Source: Streptomyces sp. NBC_01241 (GTDB lineage: Bacteria > Actinomycetota > Actinomycetes > Streptomycetales > Streptomycetaceae). From it: 64,000 nucleotides of DNA. Below the pieces are notes generated by a model. The model did no database searches. It saw nothing but the letters and a program-made list of their open reading frames with translations, and was not told the origin of the DNA. How positions within the stretch are numbered: the first letter of the stretch is position 1; each line of letters opens with the position of its first letter. Where the stretch lies: NCBI RefSeq assembly GCF_041435435.1, contig NZ_CP108494.1:5800501-5864500 (forward strand), read 5' to 3'. Both the position numbers and the translations under genes were made by a program. Below, piece by piece: positions 53,594 to 62,456 of this stretch.

Positions 53594-53735
53594 GTGCGTG
53601 GTGGACCAGGCTCCGACGGCGCCGGGCTCGCTCGCTCACCCGCCCGGTCGAGTCGGGCCTCGTCATCTCGGACCGACGGCTGCGGGAAACGCCGACAGAT
53701 CACCGACCGCACGTCTCCGCGCCTATGCTCGCTGG

Positions 53736-54113
53736 ATGGAGCAGAGCGAAGTGGTGAAGCGTGTGGTGGGAATCCTCACGGAGGCGGGGGAGATCCGTCG
53801 GCTCCTCGAAGAGAACGTCGACCGTGACGACGTGGAAACCGACTCGAGCGTGGTGACCGCGCTCCTGAACGAGACGATGCCCCGGATCACGATCCCCGAG
53901 GATGCCTCGATCGAAGAGGTCGCGGTCCTGGTCGGCCGGGAGGTCGGCGGTGCGGTGGAGCAGCTGGTCGGCGCGTTCACGCTGGCCTTCGCGATGCTGG
54001 CCCAGGTGCACGACTCCGGGCAGACGGACGTGTCCTCCGCCGACGTACTGCAGGATCTGGCGCTGCGAGCGGAACAGATCGGTTCCGGCGGACCGGACGA
54101 CCTGGACTCGTAG
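53736..54113 (+). CDS. Hypothetical protein
   Basis: A 125-residue acidic helical protein, MEQSEVVKRVVGILTEAGEI..., without membrane segments or a domain I recognise. I chose the ATG at 53736. A TATGCT hexamer ends six bases before it, so the message may be leaderless; a longer frame from 53598 adds a low-complexity arm without a ribosome site. It stands alone between the collapsed regulatory module and the sialidase gene. Confidence 0.6.
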   Translation: MEQSEVVKRVVGILTEAGEIRRLLEENVDRDDVETDSSVVTALLNETMPRITIPEDASIEEVAVLVGREVGGAVEQLVGAFTLAFAMLAQVHDSGQTDVSSADVLQDLALRAEQIGSGGPDDLDS

Positions 54114-54246
54114 GCCGCGCCGTGGTCGCCCCGGGTCGGGCCGGCTCGTTTGCTGGCCCAGCGGACCGACCTGCTCGGTGTTCCCGTGACCGACGCGGGA
54201 ACACCGGCAGGCCAGAACCGCTGTCGATGGGCGCGGGCGCAGAAGG

Positions 54247-56151
54247 TCAGGGGGCCCGGAGTACGGTCACTTCCGCGGCGGCCGCGAACTGCTGGCCGTT
54301 CACGGCGCTCAATGCGGTGAACCGTACGTAGCGAGCCTGCTGCGCGGCGAAGGTCACCTCCTTCTCATTCTTCGAGCCGCTGCAGGTGCCCGCGAAGACC
54401 TGGCGGAAGGACTCGTTGTCGTCGCTGATCTCTACGGTGAAGCGGGCCACGTCACCATTGGCGCCGCTGTCCTGGCGGGGCAGATAACGCAGACCCGAGA
54501 CGGGCTGGGTGGTGCCGAGATCGAGGGTCAGCTGATGGGGCATCGGGGCGACGGAGGGGCTGTACGCCGTGTGCCACTTGGTGGCCGGGTTGCCGTCGAT
54601 GGCGTTGGCGGCGCGGCCGTTCTCCGCGGCGGTCTCCTCGCTGTCCACTGAGGCGATCGTGATGCTCTTGCGATCGACCGGGACCTGGCCACTCAGGCCC
54701 GGCTTGATCGTTGCTGTGTCGGCGGCGTACGACCTGCCCTTGTCGGTGGTCAGGCGGGCGGTGTATGGGTACGCATCGGCGATCGCCGTGTCCGGGACGG
54801 TCACAGGGACGGTGACCGAGATCTGCCCCCCGCTGGGGACCGTGGGTACCTTGACCGCCGGAGCCGACCATCCGTCGGGCAGGTCGAGCCGAAGCTCGCC
54901 GCCCGTGAGGCGGTTCCGTTCCTGGTTGGTGACCATCACGGTGAAGCCGCTGGTCCGGCCCGCGGGAAGCGACTCCGGCGGGGTCACGGTGAGAGGCGCG
55001 CAGACGCCGTTCAGCCAGTCGTCGCCGAAGCGGGCGAAGGTGATCTTCTCGTAGGGGTGGGACGTACCGCGCTCGTAGAGCAGTCCGACGGAGCCGTCGC
55101 GAAGACGGGTGAGGGTGGAGTAGGCGGACGGGCCCGCCTCGACGGTGCGGCGGATCGGCCAGGTCCTGCCGTCGTCGCAGGACATCTTGACGGTGGTGTT
55201 GGCGCGGTCGGTGGTGCTCTCGTTGTTGCTGAAGAGCAGCTTGTGGGCCTCCGGACTGCGCGGCGCGGCATTGGGGTTCCAACGGATGACGGAACCGTTG
55301 TCACCCGGGTCGATCAGGTTCGGGTCGGCGTGCAGTCCGGACCAGGTGGCACCGCCGTCGGAAGAGTAGGCGACGAGGCGATGGGGGCTGGACCGGACGT
55401 TGAGCATGAGACGGCCGTCGGCCAGCTCCACGCTCTTGTTCTCGTCGGTGCCGGGGCCCACCAGCTCTCCCATGTGCCAGGTCTCACCGTGATCGTCGCT
55501 GTAGGCGCTGGCCGCCCAGTTGCCGTTCTTGTACCGGACGGAGTACTGCTGAACCAGTCGCCCCGCATACGGGCCACGCTTGATCTGGATGCCCTGGCCG
55601 CTGGCGGCGAACATGCCGCCCCAGGCGGGATCCTTGATCTCGTGGGTGATGCGGCGGTGCTTCCAGGTGCGGCCGTCGTCGTCGGAGTAGCTGTAATCGG
55701 CCTGGAGCACGTTCGGATCGTTCTCGTCCGTGCCGGTGGCGCTGCCGAAGTACCCCTGGTTCTGTCCGGCAGCGTAGAAGAGGAAGATCCGGCGGCTCTG
55801 TCGGTCGACGAGCAGGCTCGGGTCGCCGTAGCCGTGCGGGGACGGGTCCTTGCGGACGATCTGCTGCGACTGCCAGGTCCGGCCGTCGTCGGTGCTGCGC
55901 CGCAGCATGATGCCGATGTTGCTGGGCAGGTCGCCGAGGGTCGGGCGGGCGTCGTAGGCCGCCAGAACGGTTCCGGACTCCGTCGTGGTCAGCGCGGGAA
56001 TGCGGTAGTAAGGGGAGCCGGTGCCTGCGGTCGCCAGGTCCTGCTGGGAGAGGGTCCCCGTGTCGGAATGCGCGGGCGCTGCCAATGCGGTGCCCGTCGC
56101 CAGTGCCAGGGCGACTGCTGCTGCCACGGTGGCCGGAGCGGTTCTCTTCAT
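54247..56151 (-). CDS. Secreted exo-alpha-sialidase (GH33) with NEW3 and F5/8-type C domains
   Basis: A 634-residue exported neuraminidase. Signal peptide ends ALAAPAHS. The beta-propeller has the FRIP-type motif YYRIPAL (about 47) and five Asp boxes: STDDGRTW (85), SDDDGRTW (155), SDDHGETW (217), SSDGGATW (261) and SCDDGRTW (323). It is followed by an NEW3/immunoglobulin-like domain (about 395-480) and a C-terminal F5/8 type C (CBM32) galactose-binding domain (about 500-630). The layout matches the large secreted sialidase of Micromonospora viridifaciens. It releases terminal sialic acids from glycans. ATG start with GAGGAAGG upstream. A near-palindromic operator lies 55-80 bases before the start. 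Confidence 0.93.
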   Translation of the reverse strand: MKRTAPATVAAAVALALATGTALAAPAHSDTGTLSQQDLATAGTGSPYYRIPALTTTESGTVLAAYDARPTLGDLPSNIGIMLRRSTDDGRTWQSQQIVRKDPSPHGYGDPSLLVDRQSRRIFLFYAAGQNQGYFGSATGTDENDPNVLQADYSYSDDDGRTWKHRRITHEIKDPAWGGMFAASGQGIQIKRGPYAGRLVQQYSVRYKNGNWAASAYSDDHGETWHMGELVGPGTDENKSVELADGRLMLNVRSSPHRLVAYSSDGGATWSGLHADPNLIDPGDNGSVIRWNPNAAPRSPEAHKLLFSNNESTTDRANTTVKMSCDDGRTWPIRRTVEAGPSAYSTLTRLRDGSVGLLYERGTSHPYEKITFARFGDDWLNGVCAPLTVTPPESLPAGRTSGFTVMVTNQERNRLTGGELRLDLPDGWSAPAVKVPTVPSGGQISVTVPVTVPDTAIADAYPYTARLTTDKGRSYAADTATIKPGLSGQVPVDRKSITIASVDSEETAAENGRAANAIDGNPATKWHTAYSPSVAPMPHQLTLDLGTTQPVSGLRYLPRQDSGANGDVARFTVEISDDNESFRQVFAGTCSGSKNEKEVTFAAQQARYVRFTALSAVNGQQFAAAAEVTVLRAP

Positions 56152-56205
56152 GCCGGAGATGCCTTCCTCGGAAGCGTACTGATGGGCGGCGGCCCTACTG
56201 GACTA

Positions 56206-56232
56206 GACATCAGATGTCGGAGGTCTGATGTC
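56206..56232 (-). promoter_or_regulatory. Putative operator of the sialidase gene
   Basis: GACATCAGA (56206-56214) / TCTGATGTC (56224-56232), a perfect 9-bp inverted repeat with a 9-base spacer. The left arm is itself half of the palindrome GACATC-A-GATGTC. This pattern of overlapping half-sites suits a dimeric repressor such as a GntR, LacI or ROK protein; none is encoded adjacent. Confidence 0.6.
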
Positions 56233-56338
56233 TCGGACCGTAGATGTGCCCCGGGTGCACGTCAATGGCTGGAACCGTGAAAGATCAGGGAATGTGGGGG
56301 AGTTGGTGGCGAGGGTGACACCGACGACGGAACGCGAG

Positions 56339-56745
56339 TCAGCCCTCTCTGACCGATGTGGTCGTGCCGTGAACAGCCCGGCAGCCCGGAGAGGCGTTCT
56401 GTTCGCCGCCGACCCTGCCGAGCACGGTTTCCTGGTCGACGAGCCGCACCGCGTCCGGGCCGGCGCCGGCCTCTTCGGCGGTCACGGCGAGGGCGACCGT
56501 GTTGGTTCCGCGGGCCTTGAGGAAGCCCGACGGGATGACGAACTCGCTCTACGGCCCGACGTTGTTGACGTATGGGCCTGTGTTCCATCCGTTGACGAAG
56601 ATCTGGGCCCGGTACGTCGCCGCTCGCGCGGAGGCGTCCTCGATGCGCAGCCCCACCTCGGTGTCGGCGCCGCGGGCAGATCGAGGTCGACGGCGGTGCG
56701 ATACCACCGCACACCGTATTGGCGGCATCCGGCTTTCCAGAATAA
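56339..56745 (-). pseudogene. C-terminal remnant of a GH35 beta-galactosidase
   Basis: GVRWYRTAVDLDLP in one frame continues, after a one-base slip near 56690, as ADTEVGLRIEDASAR...YRAQIFVNGWNTGPYVNNVGP, then an in-frame TAG, then SEFVIPSGFLKARGTNTVALAV. This is the C-terminal jelly-roll ending of bacterial GH35 beta-galactosidases as I know the family. Two independent lesions (frameshift and stop) show it is dead. The rest of the enzyme is absent upstream, where an AT-richer stretch begins. Its position next to the sialidase fits a former glycan-degradation cluster. Confidence 0.7.
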
Positions 56746-56795
56746 TTTCTGCAAAAATACTTTTGGAGAGCCTCTGATGGTTCTACTCTCCCGTC

Positions 56796-57440
56796 ATGGT
56801 CAGCGACGAGCAGAGACGCGTACTCGATCCCGAGCGGGACGCAGCAGCCCTGAAGGCCCTCACGCACCCGCTACGTATCCGGCTGCTCGGGTTGCTGCGG
56901 CAGGACGGCCCAGCAACCGCGAGTGAACTCGCGGTCAGGACCGGGGAGTCATCCGCTTCCACCAGCTATCACCTGCGGGTTCTGGCGAAGTACGCGTTCG
57001 TCGCCGAGGCCGAACACCGTGACGGGCGGGAGCGCCGCTGGCAGGCGGTGCACGCCGTGACTTCCTGGAGCAGCAAGGCGATGGAGGACTCGCCGGGCAG
57101 CCGCGCCTACGTCAGCTTGTCGCGCAGGGCCCAGATCGAGCACCTGGAGGCTTCTCTCGTCCGGCACGAGGCCGACATCGCCGATGGGCGGCTGGGACAG
57201 GAGTGGGTGGAACCGTCCGGGATCAGCGACCTGATGCCCCGTCTGACCCCCGAGTCGCTCACCGAACTCTGGGACGTGCTCGATCGGAAGCTGGAGGAAC
57301 TGACCACCCGCGATGCAGAAGATCCGCGCGCTGCGCAGGTCATACTCCTCACCGCCGGATTGCCCTTGGCGCCGCGCGGCCCCGGCACTGAGGCCGACAC
57401 CTCTGCCCCTGCGGGGACAGATGCCGAGGACGCGTCATGA
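56796..57440 (+). CDS. ArsR-like winged-helix transcriptional regulator
   Basis: A 214-residue regulator. HPLRIRLLGLLRQDGPATASELAVRTGESSASTSYHLRVLAKYAFV is the ArsR-type winged helix (about 25-70); no metal-binding Cys motif is seen. The C-terminal half is an acidic helical extension of unknown ligand. The upstream 60 bases are unusually AT-rich for this genome (TTTTGG and TTCTACT are possible -35 and -10 elements) and no ribosome site precedes the ATG, so it may be leaderless. The stop overlaps the MFS start (ATGA, 57437-57440): the regulator probably controls this exporter operon. Confidence 0.88.
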   Translation: MVSDEQRRVLDPERDAAALKALTHPLRIRLLGLLRQDGPATASELAVRTGESSASTSYHLRVLAKYAFVAEAEHRDGRERRWQAVHAVTSWSSKAMEDSPGSRAYVSLSRRAQIEHLEASLVRHEADIADGRLGQEWVEPSGISDLMPRLTPESLTELWDVLDRKLEELTTRDAEDPRAAQVILLTAGLPLAPRGPGTEADTSAPAGTDAEDAS

Positions 57441-58816
57441 CCGGCCCGCTGGACATACGCACCGCACGCCGCCGCTACATCACGGTCTGCGTTCTGTTCT
57501 GTCTGCCGCTGGGGCTGAGCATCGCTCCCCAGATCCTGCTGTTCACCGAGCGCGGCATGACCATGGCGGCCATCGCGGGCTTTTTCGCCGCGCACTCCCT
57601 CACCGCCGCCGCGCTGGAACTGCCCACCGGAGGACTGTCCGACGTCCTCGGACGCCGCGCTGTTCTGGCCTCCGCCGGCCTGCTGAACCTGGCCGCGTTG
57701 ATCCTCGTGGGTCTGGGCACCGCCCCCTGGCTGCTCGGCCTCGGCATGGCTCTGGTGGGCGCGGGCCGTGCCCTGTCCAGCGGACCGGCCGAAGCCTGGT
57801 ACGTCGACACCGTCCAGGCGCACTCCGGCCCCGACGCCGAACTGCACACCGGGCTGGCCCGCGGCGGCACCGCGACATCCGCCGCCCTCGCCACCGGCAC
57901 CCTGCTCGGCGGTGCCCTTCCCTGGCTGCTCGGACTCGGCCCCGACCTCGGCGCCCGACTGAGCGAGGCAACGTCCGAGCTGGTGCTGCCCCTTTCCGTT
58001 CCGATGCTGCTCGGCGCAGCAGTAGAAATAGCCTTCGTGCTGTATGTCCTGACCGCTCTGCGGGAGCCGCCCCGACCGGCGGCCACCTTGCGCGTGGTAC
58101 TCCGAGGGATCCCGGCCACCGTCGTGGGCGGACTGCGGCTGGGGGGCCACGATGCGCTGATCCGCCGGGTGCTCCTCAGCGCAGGGGCCGCCGGCAGCGC
58201 CCTGGTCGCGATCGAACTGCTCACGCCGGGTCGTGCCGCGGCCCTCACGGGCGCGTCGGAGTCGGGGGCGGTGCTCTTTGCCGCACTCGCCTGCGCAGGA
58301 TTCATCTGCTCGGGTATCGGCAGCCACCTCTCACCGCTGACCGCGCGGCTTGCGGGCAGTGGCGAGCGTGCGGTCATGGTCAGCCTCGGCGCGAGCGCGA
58401 GCGGCATGCTTCTGCTCGGCGTCACCGCGGCGTTCACAGGAGTGGGCTCCATGGTCCTCGCGGCCATCGGCTACGGCCTGGTCTACCTCGGGCTCGGCGC
58501 ATCCGGGCCGAGTGAGAACGACCTCTTGCACCACCGTGTCACACGTTCGGGCCGGGCCACCGCGCTGTCCGTCCAGTCTCTCGCTCTGCAACTGGTGGGA
58601 GCGCTCACGGGCTTGGTTATCGGTGTCCTTCCGTCAGGTCCGCTGCCGTGGCTGCTGGGAGGCACCGCACTGCTTGCAGGAGCTCTCCTGTGGATGCACC
58701 GCAGCGGGCCCACACCCCCGACTCCGGCGGCAACGCCTCAGCCACACCCGCACACTGTGTCGTCCTCCCCGAGCGCCGTCGGCTCCGACCCTCATCACCA
58801 ACATGCCGATCAGTAG
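57437..58816 (+). CDS. Major facilitator superfamily transporter
   Basis: A 459-residue transporter with about 12 membrane segments. MFS motif A appears as GGLSDVLGRRAVLASAG between segments 2 and 3, and ALVGAGRALSSGPAEAWYVDTV in segment 5 resembles motif C of drug exporters (multidrug/YxlH-like group). A short Pro-rich C-terminal tail ends the protein. It is translationally coupled to the ArsR-like gene, which suggests inducible export of a toxic or signalling compound; the substrate is not predictable. Confidence 0.9.
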   Translation: MTGPLDIRTARRRYITVCVLFCLPLGLSIAPQILLFTERGMTMAAIAGFFAAHSLTAAALELPTGGLSDVLGRRAVLASAGLLNLAALILVGLGTAPWLLGLGMALVGAGRALSSGPAEAWYVDTVQAHSGPDAELHTGLARGGTATSAALATGTLLGGALPWLLGLGPDLGARLSEATSELVLPLSVPMLLGAAVEIAFVLYVLTALREPPRPAATLRVVLRGIPATVVGGLRLGGHDALIRRVLLSAGAAGSALVAIELLTPGRAAALTGASESGAVLFAALACAGFICSGIGSHLSPLTARLAGSGERAVMVSLGASASGMLLLGVTAAFTGVGSMVLAAIGYGLVYLGLGASGPSENDLLHHRVTRSGRATALSVQSLALQLVGALTGLVIGVLPSGPLPWLLGGTALLAGALLWMHRSGPTPPTPAATPQPHPHTVSSSPSAVGSDPHHQHADQ

Positions 58817-59059
58817 CGCCGGGACCAACAATCCGAAGACCGCGCAAGCGCATGGGTGACCGAAGGGTGCCGCGCCTGTTCGCGAACACACGGCCCGTTC
58901 GCGCGGCAGTGTCGCCGCCACCGCTCGCCGCCGGCCGGTTCGTGCGGAGCCGCGCCGTTCACGACCGCCGGACCGAGTCCTGGGGTGGGGCAGGCCATAC
59001 CGCAGGTCCTCGGCCTGGAGGGATGGTTCGAGCAGAGAACGGGCTTCTACGGTGGTGCC

Positions 59060-60355
59060 ATGCGCTCACGCAACGTGTGGCAGGCCATGGCCCGACCCGG
59101 TTACCTGCTCTCCGCCTGGCCCTGGCGGTCGGCCGGATATCTGCTCAGCAGCGCGCCGGTCGGCATTGTGGTGCTGCTGGCGATCGTCATCGGGGTGTCG
59201 GTGGGCAGTGCGCTCGCCATCGTGCTGATCGGGCTGCCACTGCTCGCGCTGCTGGCGTTCACCGGAGTGCCGGTGGCCGCGTTGGAGCGCCGCAGGCTGC
59301 GGCTGGTCGACAGCAGGCCCGCCCCCACCCCGCACCACGAACCGGCCGAACCGGGGCTCCTGCCCTGGGCCCGGACCCGCTTCCGCGAGCAGGCGACCTG
59401 GCGGGAACTGGGCTACGCGCTGGCGTTCGCGACTCTGCTGTGGCCGCTGGACCTGCTGGCGGTCGGAATGGCGCTGAGCGTGCCGCTGGGCCTGCTGGCG
59501 ACGCCCGTGATGATGGCCATGCTCTATGACGGCACCGAGGCACCCGTACTCAAGCTCTGGACGGTGACCTCCTGGCCGGAGGCGATCGGCGTCGCGTTCG
59601 TGGGGCTGCCGATGCTCGGGGTGTGCGGATACGTGCTCGGCGTGGTGGCCGTCGCACGCGCGGAACTGACCCGGATGCTCATCGCCCCCCGGGAGCCGGA
59701 ACTGGGGGAGCGGGTCACCGAACTCGTGCGTTCCCGAGCCCGGTTGGTCGATGCCTTCGAGGCGGAGCGCCGCCGGATCGAACGCGACCTCCACGACGGT
59801 GCGCAACAGCGCCTGGTCGCCCTCACCATGACGCTCGGCCTGGCCCGCCTCGACGCCTCGCCCGGCCCCCTCGCGGACCAGCTCGCGAAGGCCCACTGCG
59901 AAGCGGGCACGGCCCTCGCCGAACTCCGCGACCTGATCCAGGGCATCCACCCCAAGGTCCTGGCCGACCGCGGCCTCGGCGAGGCGATCGCCGACGCGGC
60001 CGACCGGTCAGCCGTCCCCGTGGACGTGGGCATCGACCTGCCCGGACGCCTGTCCGAAGCGGTCGAGGCCGCCGCGTACTTCGTGGTCTGCGAGGCGCTG
60101 GCGAACGTCGGCAAGCACAGCGGGGCGAGCCGCGCCGAAGTGACCGGCCGTCACGAGGACGGCCGCCTGACCGTCGAAGTGCGCGACGACGGCCGCGGCG
60201 GAGCGGACGCCGGTAAGGGCACCGGACTGACCGGACTCTCGGACCGGGTGTCCGTACTGGATGGCAGACTTGCGCTGTCCAGCCCGCCCGGCGGACCGAC
60301 CCTGCTGCGTATGGAGATTCCTTGCGAGTGGACCGAGACCGAGCGCTCCGCGTAG
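59060..60355 (+). CDS. NarL-type sensor histidine kinase (HisKA_3)
   Basis: A 431-residue kinase. An N-terminal membrane domain has four to five segments in two pairs (about 23-75 and 120-205), the short 'sensor' domain seen in streptomycete intramembrane kinases. HisKA_3 motif ERDLHDGAQQRLVAL (phospho-His near residue 244), and HATPase with CEALANVGKHSGAS and VRDDGRGGAD...GTGLTGLSDRV. ATG at 59060 follows GGTGGT; a long open frame upstream is not coding-like. The 3' end overlaps the response-regulator gene by 34 bases, so they form a two-component operon. Confidence 0.92.
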   Translation: MRSRNVWQAMARPGYLLSAWPWRSAGYLLSSAPVGIVVLLAIVIGVSVGSALAIVLIGLPLLALLAFTGVPVAALERRRLRLVDSRPAPTPHHEPAEPGLLPWARTRFREQATWRELGYALAFATLLWPLDLLAVGMALSVPLGLLATPVMMAMLYDGTEAPVLKLWTVTSWPEAIGVAFVGLPMLGVCGYVLGVVAVARAELTRMLIAPREPELGERVTELVRSRARLVDAFEAERRRIERDLHDGAQQRLVALTMTLGLARLDASPGPLADQLAKAHCEAGTALAELRDLIQGIHPKVLADRGLGEAIADAADRSAVPVDVGIDLPGRLSEAVEAAAYFVVCEALANVGKHSGASRAEVTGRHEDGRLTVEVRDDGRGGADAGKGTGLTGLSDRVSVLDGRLALSSPPGGPTLLRMEIPCEWTETERSA

Positions 60356-60987
60356 TGCTGGCCGAGGACAGCGTGCTGCTGCGCGAAGGGCTGATCGGCC
60401 TGCTCGGCCGGTTCGGACACGAGGTCGTCGCAGCGGTCGGTGACGCCGACGCCCTGGTGGCGGCGGCCACCGAGCACGGACCCGACATCGTCGTCACCGA
60501 CGTCCGGATGCCGCCGGGCTTCCAGGACGAAGGCCTCCACGCGGCCGTACGCCTGCGCACCGACCGGCCCGCGCTCCCGGTCCTCGTCCTCAGCCAGTAC
60601 GTCCAGCGCACGTACGCCTCGGAGTTGCTCGACTCCGGGGACGGCTCGGGCATCGGCTACCTGCTCAAGGACCGGGTCGGCCAGGTCGAGGAGTTCCAGA
60701 CCGCCCTCCAGGACGTCGCGGCGGGCGGCACGGTCGTCGACCCCGAAGTCGTACGCCAGCTGCTGCGCCGCCGCCGCGATCCCCTGGAGCGCCTGACGGC
60801 CCGCGAACGCGAGGTGCTCGGCCTGGTGGCGGAGGGCAAGTCCAACGCGGCGATCGCACGCCAACTGGTCGCCTCCGAGGCGGCGGTGGGCAAGCACATC
60901 GGCTCGATCCGCGCGAAACTGGACCTGCCCCCGGCGGACGACACGCACCGACGGGTGCTGGCAGTGCTGGCGTTCCTGCGCTCGTGA
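60322..60987 (+). CDS. LuxR/NarL-family response regulator
   Basis: A 221-residue regulator. Receiver domain with acidic pocket in VVLAEDS, phosphoacceptor Asp in IVVTDVRMPPG and Lys in GYLLKDRV. C-terminal LuxR-type HTH LTAREREVLGLVAEGKSNAAIARQL. The TTG start lies inside the end of the kinase gene with GGAG five bases before it; a GTG two codons later is the alternative. The MPPGFQDEG variant after the Asp and the SQYVQRTYASELL segment are typical of the streptomycete subgroup paired with HisKA_3 kinases. Confidence 0.93.
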   Translation: MRVDRDRALRVVLAEDSVLLREGLIGLLGRFGHEVVAAVGDADALVAAATEHGPDIVVTDVRMPPGFQDEGLHAAVRLRTDRPALPVLVLSQYVQRTYASELLDSGDGSGIGYLLKDRVGQVEEFQTALQDVAAGGTVVDPEVVRQLLRRRRDPLERLTAREREVLGLVAEGKSNAAIARQLVASEAAVGKHIGSIRAKLDLPPADDTHRRVLAVLAFLRS

Positions 60988-61165
60988 GGCCCGACGCGTC
61001 CACGACCGGCGAACGTCGGCGCGCGCACCTTTACTCCGGACAGCTGGCCCAGCCCCTCGGACACGCCGCCGATACGGCGACGTCGCAGCACCCTCCGCAA
61101 GGCTGGGACAAGCCCCTGCGGGTCCCCCGCCGGGCACCGTTCAGCAGCCCGTACGGAGGAGCTCG

Positions 61166-61651
61166 ATGCACCGTCGTCCCGCCACCACCCTGACCGCCGC
61201 CGCTCTCGCCCTGCCTCTGACGCTCGGCGTGGCCGCCTCCCCGGCCTCGGCCGCCCCCGCCGACAAACCCCAGGTCCTGAGCAGGTTCACGCAGACCCGC
61301 GCGAGCAGCTACCACGCCTGGCTGGCCGCCCGCCGGAATCAGTCCGCGTGGAGCGCGTACGGCTTCGACTGGTCCACCGACTACTGCACGGCCGCCCCCG
61401 ACAACCCCTTCGGCATCCCCTTCCAGAACTCCTGCGCCCGCCACGACTTCGGCTACCGGAACTACAAGGCCGCCGGCACCTTCACCGCCAACAAGGCCCG
61501 CCTGGACAACGCCTTCTACGCCGACCTCAAGCGCGTCTGCGCCAACTACCGGGGCCTGAAGAAGAATGCCTGCGCCGCCGCTGCCTGGACCTACCACAAG
61601 GCCGCCGACGAATTCGGCTCCGCCGCTTTTCCCATCGCGGTCACGCGCTGA
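61166..61651 (+). CDS. Secreted phospholipase A2
   Basis: A 161-residue exported enzyme of the prokaryotic/fungal PLA2 group. Signal peptide to ASPASA-AP, then a mature domain with the calcium and catalytic region DWSTDYCTAAPDNP...NSCARHDFGYRNY, where His93-Asp94 are the catalytic pair. Cys residues at about 74, 90, 133 and 145 can form the two disulphides known for Streptomyces violaceoruber PLA2. It hydrolyses the sn-2 acyl bond of phospholipids with calcium. GGAGGAG precedes the ATG. The last 61 bases overlap a convergent gene. Confidence 0.93.
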   Translation: MHRRPATTLTAAALALPLTLGVAASPASAAPADKPQVLSRFTQTRASSYHAWLAARRNQSAWSAYGFDWSTDYCTAAPDNPFGIPFQNSCARHDFGYRNYKAAGTFTANKARLDNAFYADLKRVCANYRGLKKNACAAAAWTYHKAADEFGSAAFPIAVTR

Positions 61652-62298
61652 ACCTGCGTGAGCACGGATCGCGGACCGGGGCTCGCCGGAGGCGGCGTCA
61701 CGGTCGGTTCGATGGTCGACCGGACATAGATCCGAGTGGTGCCGGGCCTGAATTCGTGCACGAACAGGTCGATGCAACGCTGAAGGTACTTGCCTTCAGG
61801 AGAGTCGAGTTCGTCGGGGCAAAGGCTGGTCTTCCGCAGTCCTTGGACGAACGTCTCCGGCTCGGCCAGCCCAAGATGGGCGAAGGCAGCAGCAGGCCGG
61901 TATTCCTTTTTCTCGGGATGAAAGTTCCCGATCATCTTGGTGCCTTCCCGGACAAGCCGGCCCGTGTTGGCTTCAGCCTCCTCGCTGGGCAGAACGAAGG
62001 ACAGCAATCCGGTGTCGTAGCGCTGCCCGACCTTGTAGCCCGCGCGCCGGTCCGATGCCGTCTCCGGGATACGGATGCCCATCTGCCCGCTCATCCAGGC
62101 CGGGGTGGCTCCTTCCTTCCAACAGCAGTTCATCTCCTGGTCCGACAGGTCCGACGACACATCGTCGGCGACGCAGGCGACCACGCCGATCGCGGCGGCG
62201 ACGCAGGCGACGAAGACCAGAGCGATATCGACGGCGACCGGCAGCCGACGGTGACGCGCGGGCTGCTCGTCGGCAGCGATCTCGCTGGAGCTGTTCAT
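61591..62298 (-). CDS. Hypothetical membrane-anchored protein
   Basis: A 235-residue protein with one N-terminal membrane segment (VDIALVFVACVAAAIGVVACVADD) and an extracellular domain with Cys pairs (MNCCWKEG; SLCPDEL; LQRC). I do not recognise a family. The C-terminal 30 residues are Pro/Arg-rich and antisense to the end of the phospholipase gene, overlapping it by 61 bases. ATG start with a weak GAGAT site. It is divergent from the AIPR gene; they share 158 bases with a strong inverted repeat, so co-regulation is possible. Confidence 0.65.
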   Translation of the reverse strand: MNSSSEIAADEQPARHRRLPVAVDIALVFVACVAAAIGVVACVADDVSSDLSDQEMNCCWKEGATPAWMSGQMGIRIPETASDRRAGYKVGQRYDTGLLSFVLPSEEAEANTGRLVREGTKMIGNFHPEKKEYRPAAAFAHLGLAEPETFVQGLRKTSLCPDELDSPEGKYLQRCIDLFVHEFRPGTTRIYVRSTIEPTVTPPPASPGPRSVLTQVQRVTAMGKAAEPNSSAALW

Positions 62299-62385
62299 CG
62301 GGTGGATCTCTATCGCCCTTCCTGCTGCTCGCGGCCGGGGTCTGTGCGGTCACCCCTGCCCGCCATGTCAGTCTTCTCCTGTCGC

Positions 62386-62418
62386 ATATCCCAGCTGCCC
62401 ACTGTGTAGCTGGGATAT
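62386..62418. promoter_or_regulatory. Perfect 11-bp inverted repeat between divergent genes
   Basis: ATATCCCAGCT (62386-62396), 11-base spacer, AGCTGGGATAT (62408-62418). Centre-to-centre distance of 22 bases is two helical turns, suiting a dimeric DNA-binding protein. It ends 38 bases before the AIPR start and lies 88 bases upstream of the divergent gene. Confidence 0.7.
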
Positions 62419-62456
62419 CCTGAACAGTTCTGTCAGCAACGGCTGTTGGGAGCGGA

